A stretch of 64,000 nucleotides of DNA from Flavobacterium sp. UBA7680. GTDB lineage: Bacteria > Bacteroidota > Bacteroidia > Flavobacteriales > Flavobacteriaceae. Positions 31,646 to 40,000 of this stretch are shown here, piece after piece (position 1 is the first letter of the stretch; each line of letters opens with the position of its first letter). Location: the NCBI RefSeq assembly GCF_002482975.1, contig NZ_DLHA01000058.1, positions 1 to 64,000 on the forward strand, written 5' to 3'. Below the pieces are notes generated by a model. It had not been told where the DNA came from and made no database searches. It saw only the letters and a program-made list of their open reading frames with translations. The position numbers and the translations under genes were made by a program.

Positions 31646-33574
31646 ATGTTAAAAAGTAAAATAGACAAAGCAACCGGTTTTGAAAAGCGCTTCGAAAACA
31701 TCAACACCGTTGTTTTTGAAAATTCAGGTGAAGCTTCAAAAGCCGTTGCACAGGAAATTGCAGCTTTGATCCAATCGAAACAAAAAGAAAACAAACCTTG
31801 TATTTTAGGTTTGGCAACAGGTTCTTCTCCAAAAGGATTGTATGCAGAACTGGTAAGACTTCACAAAGAAGAAGGATTGAGTTTTAAAAACGTAATTAGT
31901 TTCAATCTGGACGAATATTATCCAATGGAACCCAACTCAATCAACAGCTACGTTCGTTTCATGAAAGAACTTTTGTTTGACCACGTTGATATTTTACCTG
32001 AAAACGCGCACGTTCCAGACGGACTTTTAACAAAAGAACAAATCGCAGATTACTGCCACGAATATGAAGCAAAAATTGAAGCTTTAGGCGGAATCGACCT
32101 TCAGATTTTGGGAATTGGTGGAAACGGACATATTGGTTTTAACGAATCGGGTTCGCTTCAAAACTCAAAAACAAGATTGGTTGCATTAGATCATATTACA
32201 AGAGTTGCTGCAAGTAAAGATTTCTTCGGATTAAACAATACACCAAGAACAGCAATTACACTTGGAGTAAAAAAAATCATGGAAGCCAAAAGAGTTATTT
32301 TACTGGCTTGGGGAGAAGGAAAAGCAAATATTGTAAAAAGATCTGTTGAAGATGAAGTTACAAACAGAGTTCCCGCTTCATTCCTGCAAGAACATGATGA
32401 TGCTGTTTTTATTTTAGATAAAGAAGCATCTTCAAAATTGACGAGAATAAACAAACCTTGGCTGGTAGAAAAAATTGTCTGGACAGATAAATTAACCAGA
32501 AAAGCAGTTTTAGGTTTAGCATTAGATCTTAAAAAGCCAATTTTAATGCTTACCGATGCTGATTATATCGAAAACGGAATGAGCGATTTATTGGCAGATT
32601 CTGGTCCGGCATACGACATCAACATTAAAATATTCAATAAACTTCAAAATACCATTACGGGCTGGCCGGGAGGAAAACCAAATGCGGAAGATACGAATCG
32701 TCCTGAAAGAGCAGAACCAGCAAAAAAACGTGTTTTAATTTTCAGTCCGCATCCTGATGATGATATTATCAGTATGGGAGGAACTTTTATGCGTCTGCAG
32801 GAGCAGGGACATGAAGTTCATGTGGCATACCAAACGTCGGGAAATATTGCTGTTGCGGATGATGAAGCGTTACGTTTTGCAAGATTCGTAATTGATTACA
32901 ATGAAAAATTCAACATTAAAAGCGAGGAAGCAGATAACATTTATAAAAAGGCACAGACGTTTTTAGAAAATAAAAAGAACAGTGAAATTGATATTCCGGA
33001 AGTAAGATATATCAAAGGCTTAATCAGAAAAGGAGAGGCGAGAGCAACAAGTCATTTTGTTGGGTTAACAGATGATCAGATTCATTTTATGGAACTTCCA
33101 TTTTATGAAACTGGAACAATCGAGAAAAAACCAATCGGAGCAGAAGATATTCAATTAACAATGGATTTGATTGAAAAAATCAAACCACATCAAATCTACG
33201 CTGCAGGAGATTTAGCAGATCCGCACGGAACGCACAAAGTTTGTCTGGATGCTATTTTTGAAGCTGTAAAAGCTTTAAAACCAAAACTATTCATGAATGA
33301 CTGCTGGTTATGGTTGTACAGAGGAGCTTGGCAGGAATGGGGAATTGACGAAGTTGAAATGGCGGTGCCAATGAGCCCAGATCAGGTTTTAGCAAAACGT
33401 CACGGAATCTTCAAACACCAATCTCAAAAAGACGGAGTTGTTTTCCAAGGAAGTGACGCCAGAGAGTTCTGGCAGAGAGCCGAAGACAGAAATGCTGAAA
33501 CAGCTGCTTTATACCAACAATTAGGTTTATCAACTTACGCAGCGATGGAAGCTTTCGTGAGATGGCACTTTTAA
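31646..33574 (+). CDS. nagB: Glucosamine-6-phosphate deaminase fused to a PIG-L deacetylase domain
   Basis: Two-domain protein of 642 residues, a fusion known from other Bacteroidota. The NagB domain (about 1-265) has LATGSSPKGLYAELVRL, the catalytic SFNLDEYYPME and GIGGNGHIGFNESGS; it isomerises and deaminates glucosamine-6-phosphate to fructose-6-phosphate. After a linker, the PIG-L/LmbE domain (about 350-642) carries the zinc motif FSPHPDDDIISMGGT and DLADPHGTHKVC. It may remove N-acetyl groups, so one protein could process GlcNAc-6-phosphate in two steps (inference). A long structured leader precedes it. Confidence 0.92.
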   Translation: MLKSKIDKATGFEKRFENINTVVFENSGEASKAVAQEIAALIQSKQKENKPCILGLATGSSPKGLYAELVRLHKEEGLSFKNVISFNLDEYYPMEPNSINSYVRFMKELLFDHVDILPENAHVPDGLLTKEQIADYCHEYEAKIEALGGIDLQILGIGGNGHIGFNESGSLQNSKTRLVALDHITRVAASKDFFGLNNTPRTAITLGVKKIMEAKRVILLAWGEGKANIVKRSVEDEVTNRVPASFLQEHDDAVFILDKEASSKLTRINKPWLVEKIVWTDKLTRKAVLGLALDLKKPILMLTDADYIENGMSDLLADSGPAYDINIKIFNKLQNTITGWPGGKPNAEDTNRPERAEPAKKRVLIFSPHPDDDIISMGGTFMRLQEQGHEVHVAYQTSGNIAVADDEALRFARFVIDYNEKFNIKSEEADNIYKKAQTFLENKKNSEIDIPEVRYIKGLIRKGEARATSHFVGLTDDQIHFMELPFYETGTIEKKPIGAEDIQLTMDLIEKIKPHQIYAAGDLADPHGTHKVCLDAIFEAVKALKPKLFMNDCWLWLYRGAWQEWGIDEVEMAVPMSPDQVLAKRHGIFKHQSQKDGVVFQGSDAREFWQRAEDRNAETAALYQQLGLSTYAAMEAFVRWHF

Positions 33575-33711
33575 GTTGCTAAGGTTCTGAGATGCTAAGA
33601 TTCTAAGGTTTTTTGCCACGAATTACACAAATTTCCACAAATTAAATTCGTGATAATTTGTGTAATTCGTGGCGAAAAAAAATCATTTTAATCCTTTTAA
33701 TCTGTGGCAAA
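33573..33711. repeat. Compound repeat: CTAAG string plus CACGAATT inverted repeat, copy 3
   Basis: GCTAAGGTTCTGAGATGCTA and further CTAAG units run from the nagB stop to 33613. There follow the inverted repeat arms 33613-33643 (GCCACGAATTACACAAATTT) and 33645-33677 (ending GTGTAATTCGTGGC), then ATCCTTTTAATCTGTGGCAA from about 33690, the same extra motif as at 21434. Confidence 0.85.
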
Positions 33712-33804
33712 AGCAAAAAAAAGAATAGCTTTGTAGGCAATTAGAAGCAAGAAGAAAGAACAAGTCTATATTCTTTCCTCTTGCTTCTTTTTTCTTAAAA
33801 AAAA

Positions 33805-34038
33805 ATGGAACAAGACAAAAAACTTCTCATAAAATTAGCACATACCAAAATGCCTTTCGGGAAATACGAAGGACGTTTTTTAATCGATTTACCTGAATAT
33901 TATGTCGTTTGGTATCATAATAAAGGTTTTCCAAAAGGAGAATTAGGACAGCAATTACAGCTTATTTATGAGCTGAAATTAAATGGTTTGGAAGAATTGA
34001 TTCGGAATATCAAAAAGCAATACCCAAAAGGGCAGTAA
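33805..34038 (+). CDS. DUF3820 family protein
   Basis: A 77-residue cytoplasmic protein covering the whole DUF3820 domain: KMPFGKYEGRFLIDLPEYYVVWYHNKGFPKGELGQQL, then helices ending LEELIRNIKKQ. The family is widespread and uncharacterised; related stretches occur next to exonuclease domains, hinting at nucleic-acid contact. Stand-alone gene here. Confidence 0.88.
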   Translation: MEQDKKLLIKLAHTKMPFGKYEGRFLIDLPEYYVVWYHNKGFPKGELGQQLQLIYELKLNGLEELIRNIKKQYPKGQ

Positions 34039-34065
34039 TTAAAAAATAGCTATTTTAATTGTTAG

Positions 34066-34073
34066 TAACTTTG
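34066..34073 (+). promoter_or_regulatory. Putative -7 element for the 138-aa membrane protein gene
   Basis: TAACTTTG, 64 bases before the ATG. No TTG at correct spacing. Confidence 0.4.
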
Positions 34074-34137
34074 TTTCAGTATATTAACTTCTTTTTAGTG
34101 TTTTTATATTTTTACAGTAAATATTAAAGACCTAGTA

Positions 34138-34554
34138 ATGGAAAACAATTCCCAACAATCAAAACCGGGAGAAAGCCACGGCAGATATGCTATAATACTG
34201 GCTGTATTGGCACTTATTTTTGTTTTTGTACCACATTTAGCTTTTAAAATAGCTTATATAGTATTGGCTATTATCGCAATAATTTTTGGAGTAATTGGTT
34301 TTTCACGAGCAAAAAAAGCAAACGTTTCAGCTAAACTTGCAAAAATAGGATTAGGGTTAGGAATAGGATTGATTTTTATTCCTTTAATAATATATTTTTC
34401 TGTCTTTTTTGCTGTTAAATCTGACTATGTGAAAGATAAAGTGTCTAAAAGTCAAGTAGAAGCTATTAGAGCAGATATAAAACGCCATCGTGATTCAGTA
34501 ATCAAATCTGAAAAAATAATTAAAGACACTACCCAGATTAAAGACTTAAAATAA
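34138..34554 (+). CDS. Small membrane protein, DUF4190-like, 138 aa
   Basis: Three to four hydrophobic helices (YAIILAVLALIFVFVPHLAF, IAYIVLAIIAIIFGVIGFSRA, IGLGLGIGLIFIPLIIYFSVFFAV) followed by a charged cytoplasmic or periplasmic helix rich in Lys, Arg and Asp. The GFSRAKKANVSAKLAKIGLGLGI segment resembles the DUF4190 pattern, in which two helices flank a basic loop. Function unknown. Confidence 0.75.
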   Translation: MENNSQQSKPGESHGRYAIILAVLALIFVFVPHLAFKIAYIVLAIIAIIFGVIGFSRAKKANVSAKLAKIGLGLGIGLIFIPLIIYFSVFFAVKSDYVKDKVSKSQVEAIRADIKRHRDSVIKSEKIIKDTTQIKDLK

Positions 34555-34699
34555 TTGATTTTTGACATTATTGAGCAACAGTATCAAAGCCATTTTAAAG
34601 ATATTTCTTAAAAATACTGCTAATAAAAGCTTAAAATTATCGATTACAAAACCAAGTAATCAATCTGTTTAAAAATTTGCAAATTATCTCATTCTCTAA

Positions 34700-34732
34700 T
34701 TGATAAATTATCTAATTAAATTTGTACTTTTG
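34700..34732 (+). promoter_or_regulatory. Promoter of pyrG-yidC
   Basis: TTG at 34700-34702, a 22-base spacer, TACTTTTG followed by C at 34725-34732. Predicted leader about 32 bases. Confidence 0.7.
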
Positions 34733-34770
34733 CCAAGTTTTTTACACAACTACTTACAAACAACAACAGA

Positions 34771-36384
34771 ATGAATCAAACAAAATATATTTTTGTTACA
34801 GGCGGTGTGACTTCTTCATTAGGAAAAGGGATCATTGCAGCATCTTTAGCAAAATTGTTACAAGGAAGAGGATACCGTACAACTATTCAAAAATTTGATC
34901 CGTATATTAATGTGGATCCGGGAACATTGAACCCGTATGAGCACGGAGAATGTTATGTAACAGATGATGGTGCCGAAACAGATTTAGATTTAGGTCATTA
35001 TGAGCGTTTCTTAAACGTTCCTACTTCTCAGGCAAATAACGTTACAACAGGAAGAGTTTATCTTTCGGTTATTGAAAAAGAAAGAAGAGGGGAATTTTTA
35101 GGAAAAACAGTTCAGGTTGTTCCTCATATTACAAACGAAATTAAAGACAGAATGCAATTGCTGGGTAAATCTGGCGATTATGATATTGTAATTACTGAAA
35201 TTGGTGGAACAGTTGGTGATATTGAATCATTACCTTATATTGAGTCTGTTCGTCAGTTGGTTTGGGAATTAGGAGAAAATAACGGAATCGTTATTCATTT
35301 AACTTTAGTTCCTTATTTGGCTGCTGCGGGTGAGTTGAAAACAAAACCAACACAGCATTCTGTAAAAACTTTGATGGAAAGCGGAATCAAAGCAGATATT
35401 TTGGTATGTAGAACTGAGCATGAATTGTCTCAGGAATTACGTCAAAAACTGGCTTTGTTTTGTAACGTTAAAAAAGAAGCAGTTATTCAGTCAATTGACG
35501 CTTCAACGATATACGAAGTTCCAAATTTAATGCTTGAAGAAGGATTAGATGTTGTGGCTTTGAAAAAATTAGATTTACCTAAAAAAGCATCTCCGGATTT
35601 AAAAACATGGAATACTTTTTTACGCAGATTAAAAAATCCAAAACAAACCGTAAATATTGGTTTGATTGGAAAATATGTAGAAATGCAGGATTGTTACAAA
35701 TCTATTTTAGAAGCATTTATTCATGCAGGTGCAGCAAATGAAACTAAAGTAAATGTAATTTCTATTCACTCAGAGCACATTAATATTGATAATGTTGCTG
35801 AGAAATTAAGTGTTCTTGACGGAGTTTTAGTAGCTCCGGGATTTGGTGAAAGAGGTATTGAAGGAAAAATTGAAGCAGTTCGTTATGCACGTGAAAATAA
35901 CATTCCGTTTTTCGGAATTTGTTTAGGAATGCAGATGTCTGTTATTGAATATTCTAGAAATATTTTAGGTTACACTGAAGCCAATTCTACTGAGATGAAT
36001 GATAAAACGCCTCATCCGGTTGTGAGTTTAATGGAAGAACAAAAAAATGTTACAGATAAAGGCGGAACAATGCGTTTGGGAGCTTGGAAATGTGATATTA
36101 AACCAAATACGCTGGCACACAGAATTTATGGTGAAACAACCATTTCAGAGCGTCACCGCCACCGTTATGAGTACAATAATAAATACGCAGAGGAATTGCA
36201 AAAAGCGGGTTTAAAAGCTTCTGGAGTTAATCCTGATACTGGATTGGTAGAAATTGTAGAACTTGAAAACCACCCGTTTTTTATTGGTGTACAATATCAC
36301 CCGGAATATAAAAGTACGGTAGCAAATCCACATCCAATTTTTGTGAATTTTGTAGCTGCTGCGGTAAATGCGCATAAAAAATAA
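34771..36384 (+). CDS. pyrG: CTP synthase
   Basis: Makes CTP from UTP, ATP and glutamine. It has 537 residues, full length. The synthase domain begins KYIFVTGGVTSSLGKGIIAASLAKLL (P-loop) and has DGAETDLDLGHYERF and GTVGDIESLPYIES. The glutamine amidotransferase domain (about 300-537) has APGFGERGIEGKIEA, the nucleophile Cys in FFGICLGMQMSVIEYSRN and QYHPEYKS. Followed after 82 bases by yidC on the same strand, probably one transcript. Confidence 0.96.
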   Translation: MNQTKYIFVTGGVTSSLGKGIIAASLAKLLQGRGYRTTIQKFDPYINVDPGTLNPYEHGECYVTDDGAETDLDLGHYERFLNVPTSQANNVTTGRVYLSVIEKERRGEFLGKTVQVVPHITNEIKDRMQLLGKSGDYDIVITEIGGTVGDIESLPYIESVRQLVWELGENNGIVIHLTLVPYLAAAGELKTKPTQHSVKTLMESGIKADILVCRTEHELSQELRQKLALFCNVKKEAVIQSIDASTIYEVPNLMLEEGLDVVALKKLDLPKKASPDLKTWNTFLRRLKNPKQTVNIGLIGKYVEMQDCYKSILEAFIHAGAANETKVNVISIHSEHINIDNVAEKLSVLDGVLVAPGFGERGIEGKIEAVRYARENNIPFFGICLGMQMSVIEYSRNILGYTEANSTEMNDKTPHPVVSLMEEQKNVTDKGGTMRLGAWKCDIKPNTLAHRIYGETTISERHRHRYEYNNKYAEELQKAGLKASGVNPDTGLVEIVELENHPFFIGVQYHPEYKSTVANPHPIFVNFVAAAVNAHKK

Positions 36385-36466
36385 TAATTAATATTCTAAG
36401 AGGTTGTAACTTTTAAGCTATAATCATAACTAATAACTTCTGACGGATAACTTTTTTAAATAAATA

Positions 36467-38374
36467 ATGGAAGAAAAAAAATTTGACCTTAATTCAATCA
36501 TTGGTTTTGTATTGATATTCGGAATCCTGATTTGGATTATGTACCAAAATCAGCCTTCTGATAAAGAAATTGCTGCTGAAAAAGCCAAGAAAGAATTAGT
36601 AGCTAAACAAGAAGCTCAGGCAAAAGCTGATAAAGCTAAAACTATTGCAGCACCAGTTGTTGCGGCTACACCAGGCGATACAGTTCAGTTGGCACAATTG
36701 CAAAAAACTTTAGGAGGATTTGCATATTCTGCTACGCTTCCTTCTGCAAAAGACTCTTTTACAACTATCGAAAACGAGAAGATTAAACTTAAAATCGCTA
36801 ACAAAGGTGGTTATATAGTTGAAGCTACACTTAAAGAATTCGAAAAATTTAAAAAAGGTTCAGGACAATTAGTTGAATTAATTAAGAATAACAATTCGAA
36901 CTTAAATATTCAATTACAAACTACAGATAACAGAACTTTAAACTCTAAAGATTTGTTTTTTGAACCAACATTGACAAAAAATGGTGCAGACCAAATTTTA
37001 ACAATGCGTTTAAAAGCTGGAGCTAATGAATTTTTAGAATATAAATATGTATTAAAACCAAACGATTATTTAATTGGTTTTGATGTTCGTTCTCAAGGAT
37101 TGAACAGAGTTTTAAATTCTTCTAAGCCATTAAACTTAGCTTGGGATTTAAAAACATACAGAAACGAAAAAAGTGTTTCTTACGAAAATCGTTATGCTGA
37201 AATCTACTATAACTATGCAGATGGCAAAGAAAGCTATGTAGGTCAGGGAGATCACAAAGAAGAAACACCTGAAAAAGTAGATTATATTGCATTTAAACAG
37301 CACTTTTTTGCTACAATTCTTCAAACAAATACTGCTTTTGAGAAAGCTGATTTAGTTTCTGAGAATTTAGTTAAGGATGAAAAAGTGGATACTCTTTTTA
37401 CAAAACAGTTTAAAGCAACAGTTCCATTGGCTTTCTCTAACGGAGAAATTGATTATAAGATGAACTTATACTTTGGTCCAGCTGATTATAAAGTATTGAA
37501 ATCTTATGATAAAGAATTCCAAAAAATTATTCCATTAGGTTGGGGAATTTTTGGTTGGATCAATAAATGGATTTTCGTTCCATTATTTGGATTCTTAAGC
37601 TCTTATATTGCTTACGGAATTGCGATTATCATCTTTACAATTATCATTAAATTGGCTATGTCGCCAATTACATATAAGTCGTTTTTATCACAGGCTAAAA
37701 TGAAAGTTTTACGTCCGGATATTACTGAGTTGGGAGAAAAATACAAAAAAGACCCAATGAAGAAACAACAGGAAACAATGAAACTGTATAATAAAGCAGG
37801 AGTAAACCCAATGGCAGGATGTATTCCGGCATTGATTCAGCTTCCGTTTATGTATGCATCGTTTCAATTCTTCCCATCAGCTTTTGAGCTAAGACAAAAA
37901 AGCTTCCTTTGGGCAGACGATTTATCATCTTTTGACTCGGTTGTAAAATTACCTTTTCATATTCCATTGTACGGAGATCATATCAGTTTGTTCCCAATTT
38001 TGGCAGCAATTGCAATTTTCTTCTACATGAAAATGACTTCTGGAGATCAGCAAATGGCTGCGCCTCAGCAAGAAGGTATGCCGGATATGGCAAAAATGAT
38101 GAAAATCATGATTTATGTTTCGCCATTAATGATGTTAATTTTCTTCAATAGTTATGGTGCAGGTTTAAGTTTGTACAACTTTATCTCGAACTTAATTACT
38201 ATCGGAATTATGTTTGTAATTAAAAATTACATCGTAGACAGCGAGAAAATTCACGCTCAAATTCAAGAAAATAAATTAAAAGAGCCTAAAAAGCCAAGTA
38301 AGTTTCAACAGCGTCTTCAAGATGTAATGGAACAGCAAGAGGCGGCAAAAAAGACTCAGAATAAAAAGAAATAA
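36467..38374 (+). CDS. yidC: Membrane protein insertase YidC
   Basis: Inserts and folds inner-membrane proteins, with or without Sec; 635 residues. An N-terminal anchor (SIIGFVLIFGILIWIMYQ) is followed by a large periplasmic beta domain (about 60-350), typical of Gram-negative YidC. The conserved five-helix core follows (about 365-600: SSYIAYGIAIIIFTIIIKLAMSPITYKSFLSQAKM, KAGVNPMAGCIPALIQLPFMYA, MIYVSPLMMLIFFNSYGAGLSLYNFISN). A basic tail (EPKKPSKFQQRL...KKTQNKKK) should contact the ribosome. A terminator follows. Confidence 0.95.
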   Translation: MEEKKFDLNSIIGFVLIFGILIWIMYQNQPSDKEIAAEKAKKELVAKQEAQAKADKAKTIAAPVVAATPGDTVQLAQLQKTLGGFAYSATLPSAKDSFTTIENEKIKLKIANKGGYIVEATLKEFEKFKKGSGQLVELIKNNNSNLNIQLQTTDNRTLNSKDLFFEPTLTKNGADQILTMRLKAGANEFLEYKYVLKPNDYLIGFDVRSQGLNRVLNSSKPLNLAWDLKTYRNEKSVSYENRYAEIYYNYADGKESYVGQGDHKEETPEKVDYIAFKQHFFATILQTNTAFEKADLVSENLVKDEKVDTLFTKQFKATVPLAFSNGEIDYKMNLYFGPADYKVLKSYDKEFQKIIPLGWGIFGWINKWIFVPLFGFLSSYIAYGIAIIIFTIIIKLAMSPITYKSFLSQAKMKVLRPDITELGEKYKKDPMKKQQETMKLYNKAGVNPMAGCIPALIQLPFMYASFQFFPSAFELRQKSFLWADDLSSFDSVVKLPFHIPLYGDHISLFPILAAIAIFFYMKMTSGDQQMAAPQQEGMPDMAKMMKIMIYVSPLMMLIFFNSYGAGLSLYNFISNLITIGIMFVIKNYIVDSEKIHAQIQENKLKEPKKPSKFQQRLQDVMEQQEAAKKTQNKKK

Positions 38375-38382
38375 ATTTTAAA

Positions 38383-38405
38383 AATCCCGATCTAATCGGG
38401 ATTTT
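38383..38405 (+). terminator. Terminator after yidC
   Basis: AATCCCGAT (38383-38391), three-base loop, ATCGGGATT (38395-38403), followed by T. Confidence 0.85.
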
Positions 38406-38451
38406 TTATTTTAAAGAGTGTGTTTACTTTTCAAATAACAAATGAAAATTT

Positions 38452-38459
38452 TAACTTTG
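38452..38459 (+). promoter_or_regulatory. Putative -7 element for the YwqK-like gene
   Basis: TAACTTTG, with a predicted leader of about 54 bases. No TTG at the right spacing. Confidence 0.45.
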
Positions 38460-38519
38460 AGAATGAGTAAATATACTTTATGAAACTAATTTTCGTTTAA
38501 GTTAAAAATTGAATATAAG

Positions 38520-39236
38520 ATGATTTCTAAAAAAATAATAATTGGGCTGCTATTGCTAAATGTTTTCTTTGTAAATGCCCAAACTGAGTTTAATAAATTA
38601 GATGCTAACGGAAAGAAAGAAGGTGTTTGGAAAGGTGTTTACGAATCAAAACGTCCGAGATATGAAGGAACTTTCAACCACGGAAAAGAAACCGGAATTT
38701 TTAAGTTTTTTGACGATACAAAAAAAGGCGACGTAATTGCAACACGCGATTTTACGGCTAATGATGGAAGCTCATATACTATTTTTTATGATCAGAATAA
38801 AAATATAGTAAGTGAAGGAAAGGAAGTTGGAAAGGAAAGAGAAGGCGAGTGGAAATATTATCACAAAGCTTCTAAAATTTTGATGACTTCTGAAACTTAT
38901 AAAAAAGGTAAATTACAAGGTTTGAGAACGGTTTATTATCCGAATAACCAAGTTGCTGAGGAAATGACTTATGTGAACGGTTTAAAGGAAGGAAATTATA
39001 AAAAGCTAGGACAAAACGGAACTATTCAGGAACAGTCTGTATTCAAAAATAATGAGTATGAAGGTGATGCTGTTTTTTATGATTCAGATGGAGTTGTTGC
39101 TTCAAAAGGAAAATTTGTAAAAGGGAAAAAAGCCGGAATGTGGCAGTTTTACACAAGAGGTAAATTGACTAAAGAAGTTAATATGAGCGATCCAAAAAGT
39201 GCTTACAAAGCCAATTCAAAACCTAAAAACGAATAA
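38520..39236 (+). CDS. Secreted MORN-repeat / YwqK-like protein
   Basis: Signal peptide (MISKKIIIGLLLLNVFFVNAQ), then a 238-residue protein composed of beta-hairpin repeats of the type GxxEGxWKxYYxxxKLxxExxYxNGxxxGxxxxY. Examples: KKEGVWKGVYESKRPRYEGTFNHGKETGIFKFF, KEREGEWKYYHKASKILMTSETYKKGKLQGLRTVYYPNNQVAEEM. The family is often labelled as a YwqK toxin-antitoxin antitoxin, but a secreted copy with no toxin partner here suggests a structural or binding role. Confidence 0.82.
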   Translation: MISKKIIIGLLLLNVFFVNAQTEFNKLDANGKKEGVWKGVYESKRPRYEGTFNHGKETGIFKFFDDTKKGDVIATRDFTANDGSSYTIFYDQNKNIVSEGKEVGKEREGEWKYYHKASKILMTSETYKKGKLQGLRTVYYPNNQVAEEMTYVNGLKEGNYKKLGQNGTIQEQSVFKNNEYEGDAVFYDSDGVVASKGKFVKGKKAGMWQFYTRGKLTKEVNMSDPKSAYKANSKPKNE

Positions 39237-39242
39237 TATTAG

Positions 39243-39269
39243 TGCCCGCTTGTGCGGGCATTTTTTTTT
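39243..39269 (+). terminator. Terminator after the YwqK-like gene
   Basis: TGCCCGC (39243-39249), TTGT loop, GCGGGCA (39254-39260), then nine T. A strong terminator that merges into the following repeat. Confidence 0.9.
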
Positions 39270-39356
39270 GCCACGAATTACACGAATTTTCACGAATTTT
39301 TATTTAACAAGATGAAGAATAATTAATTCGTGGAAATTCGTGTAATTCGTGGCAAA
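39269..39356. repeat. Dispersed inverted repeat of the CACGAATT family, copy 4
   Basis: Left arm 39269-39300 (GCCACGAATTACACGAATTT, then TCACGAATTT), right arm 39325-39356 (AATTCGTGGAAATTCGTG, then TAATTCGTGGC). The arms match nearly perfectly. Confidence 0.88.
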
Positions 39357-39442
39357 CCTTTTTTATTCAAAATAAATTCGTGAATTCGTTGCTGATTTTT
39401 TGTCCAATTGTTTAAATTTGATTGAGCTAATATTTTGATTCA

Positions 39443-40000
39443 ATGGATTTAAACGAACTTGCAGGAAGATTTTTTTTATTGTTTTTTTCAATTTTGGTTT
39501 TGTACTTTTTCTCTAACAGAAAAGATAACGAAACTATAAATCCGTTGATGGTTATTGTTGGTTTGTGTACCTTTTCACTTTGTTATTTATTCACAAAAAT
39601 TGAAATAGGAGTTGGGATTGGTTTTGGTTTATTTGCCATTTTTTCCATTTTAAGATTTAGAACACAATCGTTTACTGTAAACGCGATCATTTTTCTTTTT
39701 GCTACGATTACGCTTTCGATTTTAGATATTATGTATCCTTTTGAGAAAATTGAAATACTCTTATTTTTTCAAATTATCATTATTGGTTTCTATGTTGTTG
39801 CTTCGATTATCGTAAATAGAAAAGCTTCAAAATATCTGAATACAGTTGATGTCAAAATTGCATTTGCAGGTGATTTTTCTTTAGAAAATGGAACTATCCG
39901 CAAAGTAGTTCATGAGAAAATCAATATTCAGGATTTTGATTTTAAGATTGTTTTAGTGAATACAGTAACCAACGAAATTGATCTTTTAGTATTCTACTAA
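39443..40000 (+). CDS. DUF4956 family membrane protein
   Basis: A 185-residue protein with four or five membrane helices in the first 125 residues and the family hallmark GIGFGLFAIFSILRFRTQSFTVNAIIFLFAT. A soluble C-terminal domain follows (KVVHEKINIQDFDFKIVLVN). In other bacteria DUF4956 genes are often found with VTC-type polyphosphate polymerase and CotH kinase genes (recalled). Here the neighbour is an exported dikinase-like gene that converges on it with a 4-base overlap. Confidence 0.87.
   Translation: MDLNELAGRFFLLFFSILVLYFFSNRKDNETINPLMVIVGLCTFSLCYLFTKIEIGVGIGFGLFAIFSILRFRTQSFTVNAIIFLFATITLSILDIMYPFEKIEILLFFQIIIIGFYVVASIIVNRKASKYLNTVDVKIAFAGDFSLENGTIRKVVHEKINIQDFDFKIVLVNTVTNEIDLLVFY

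Noticed and set aside
38520..39236. Toxin-antitoxin system suggested by the YwqK label
   Set aside because: The protein is secreted, no toxin-like gene is adjacent, and the label reflects only MORN-like repeats.
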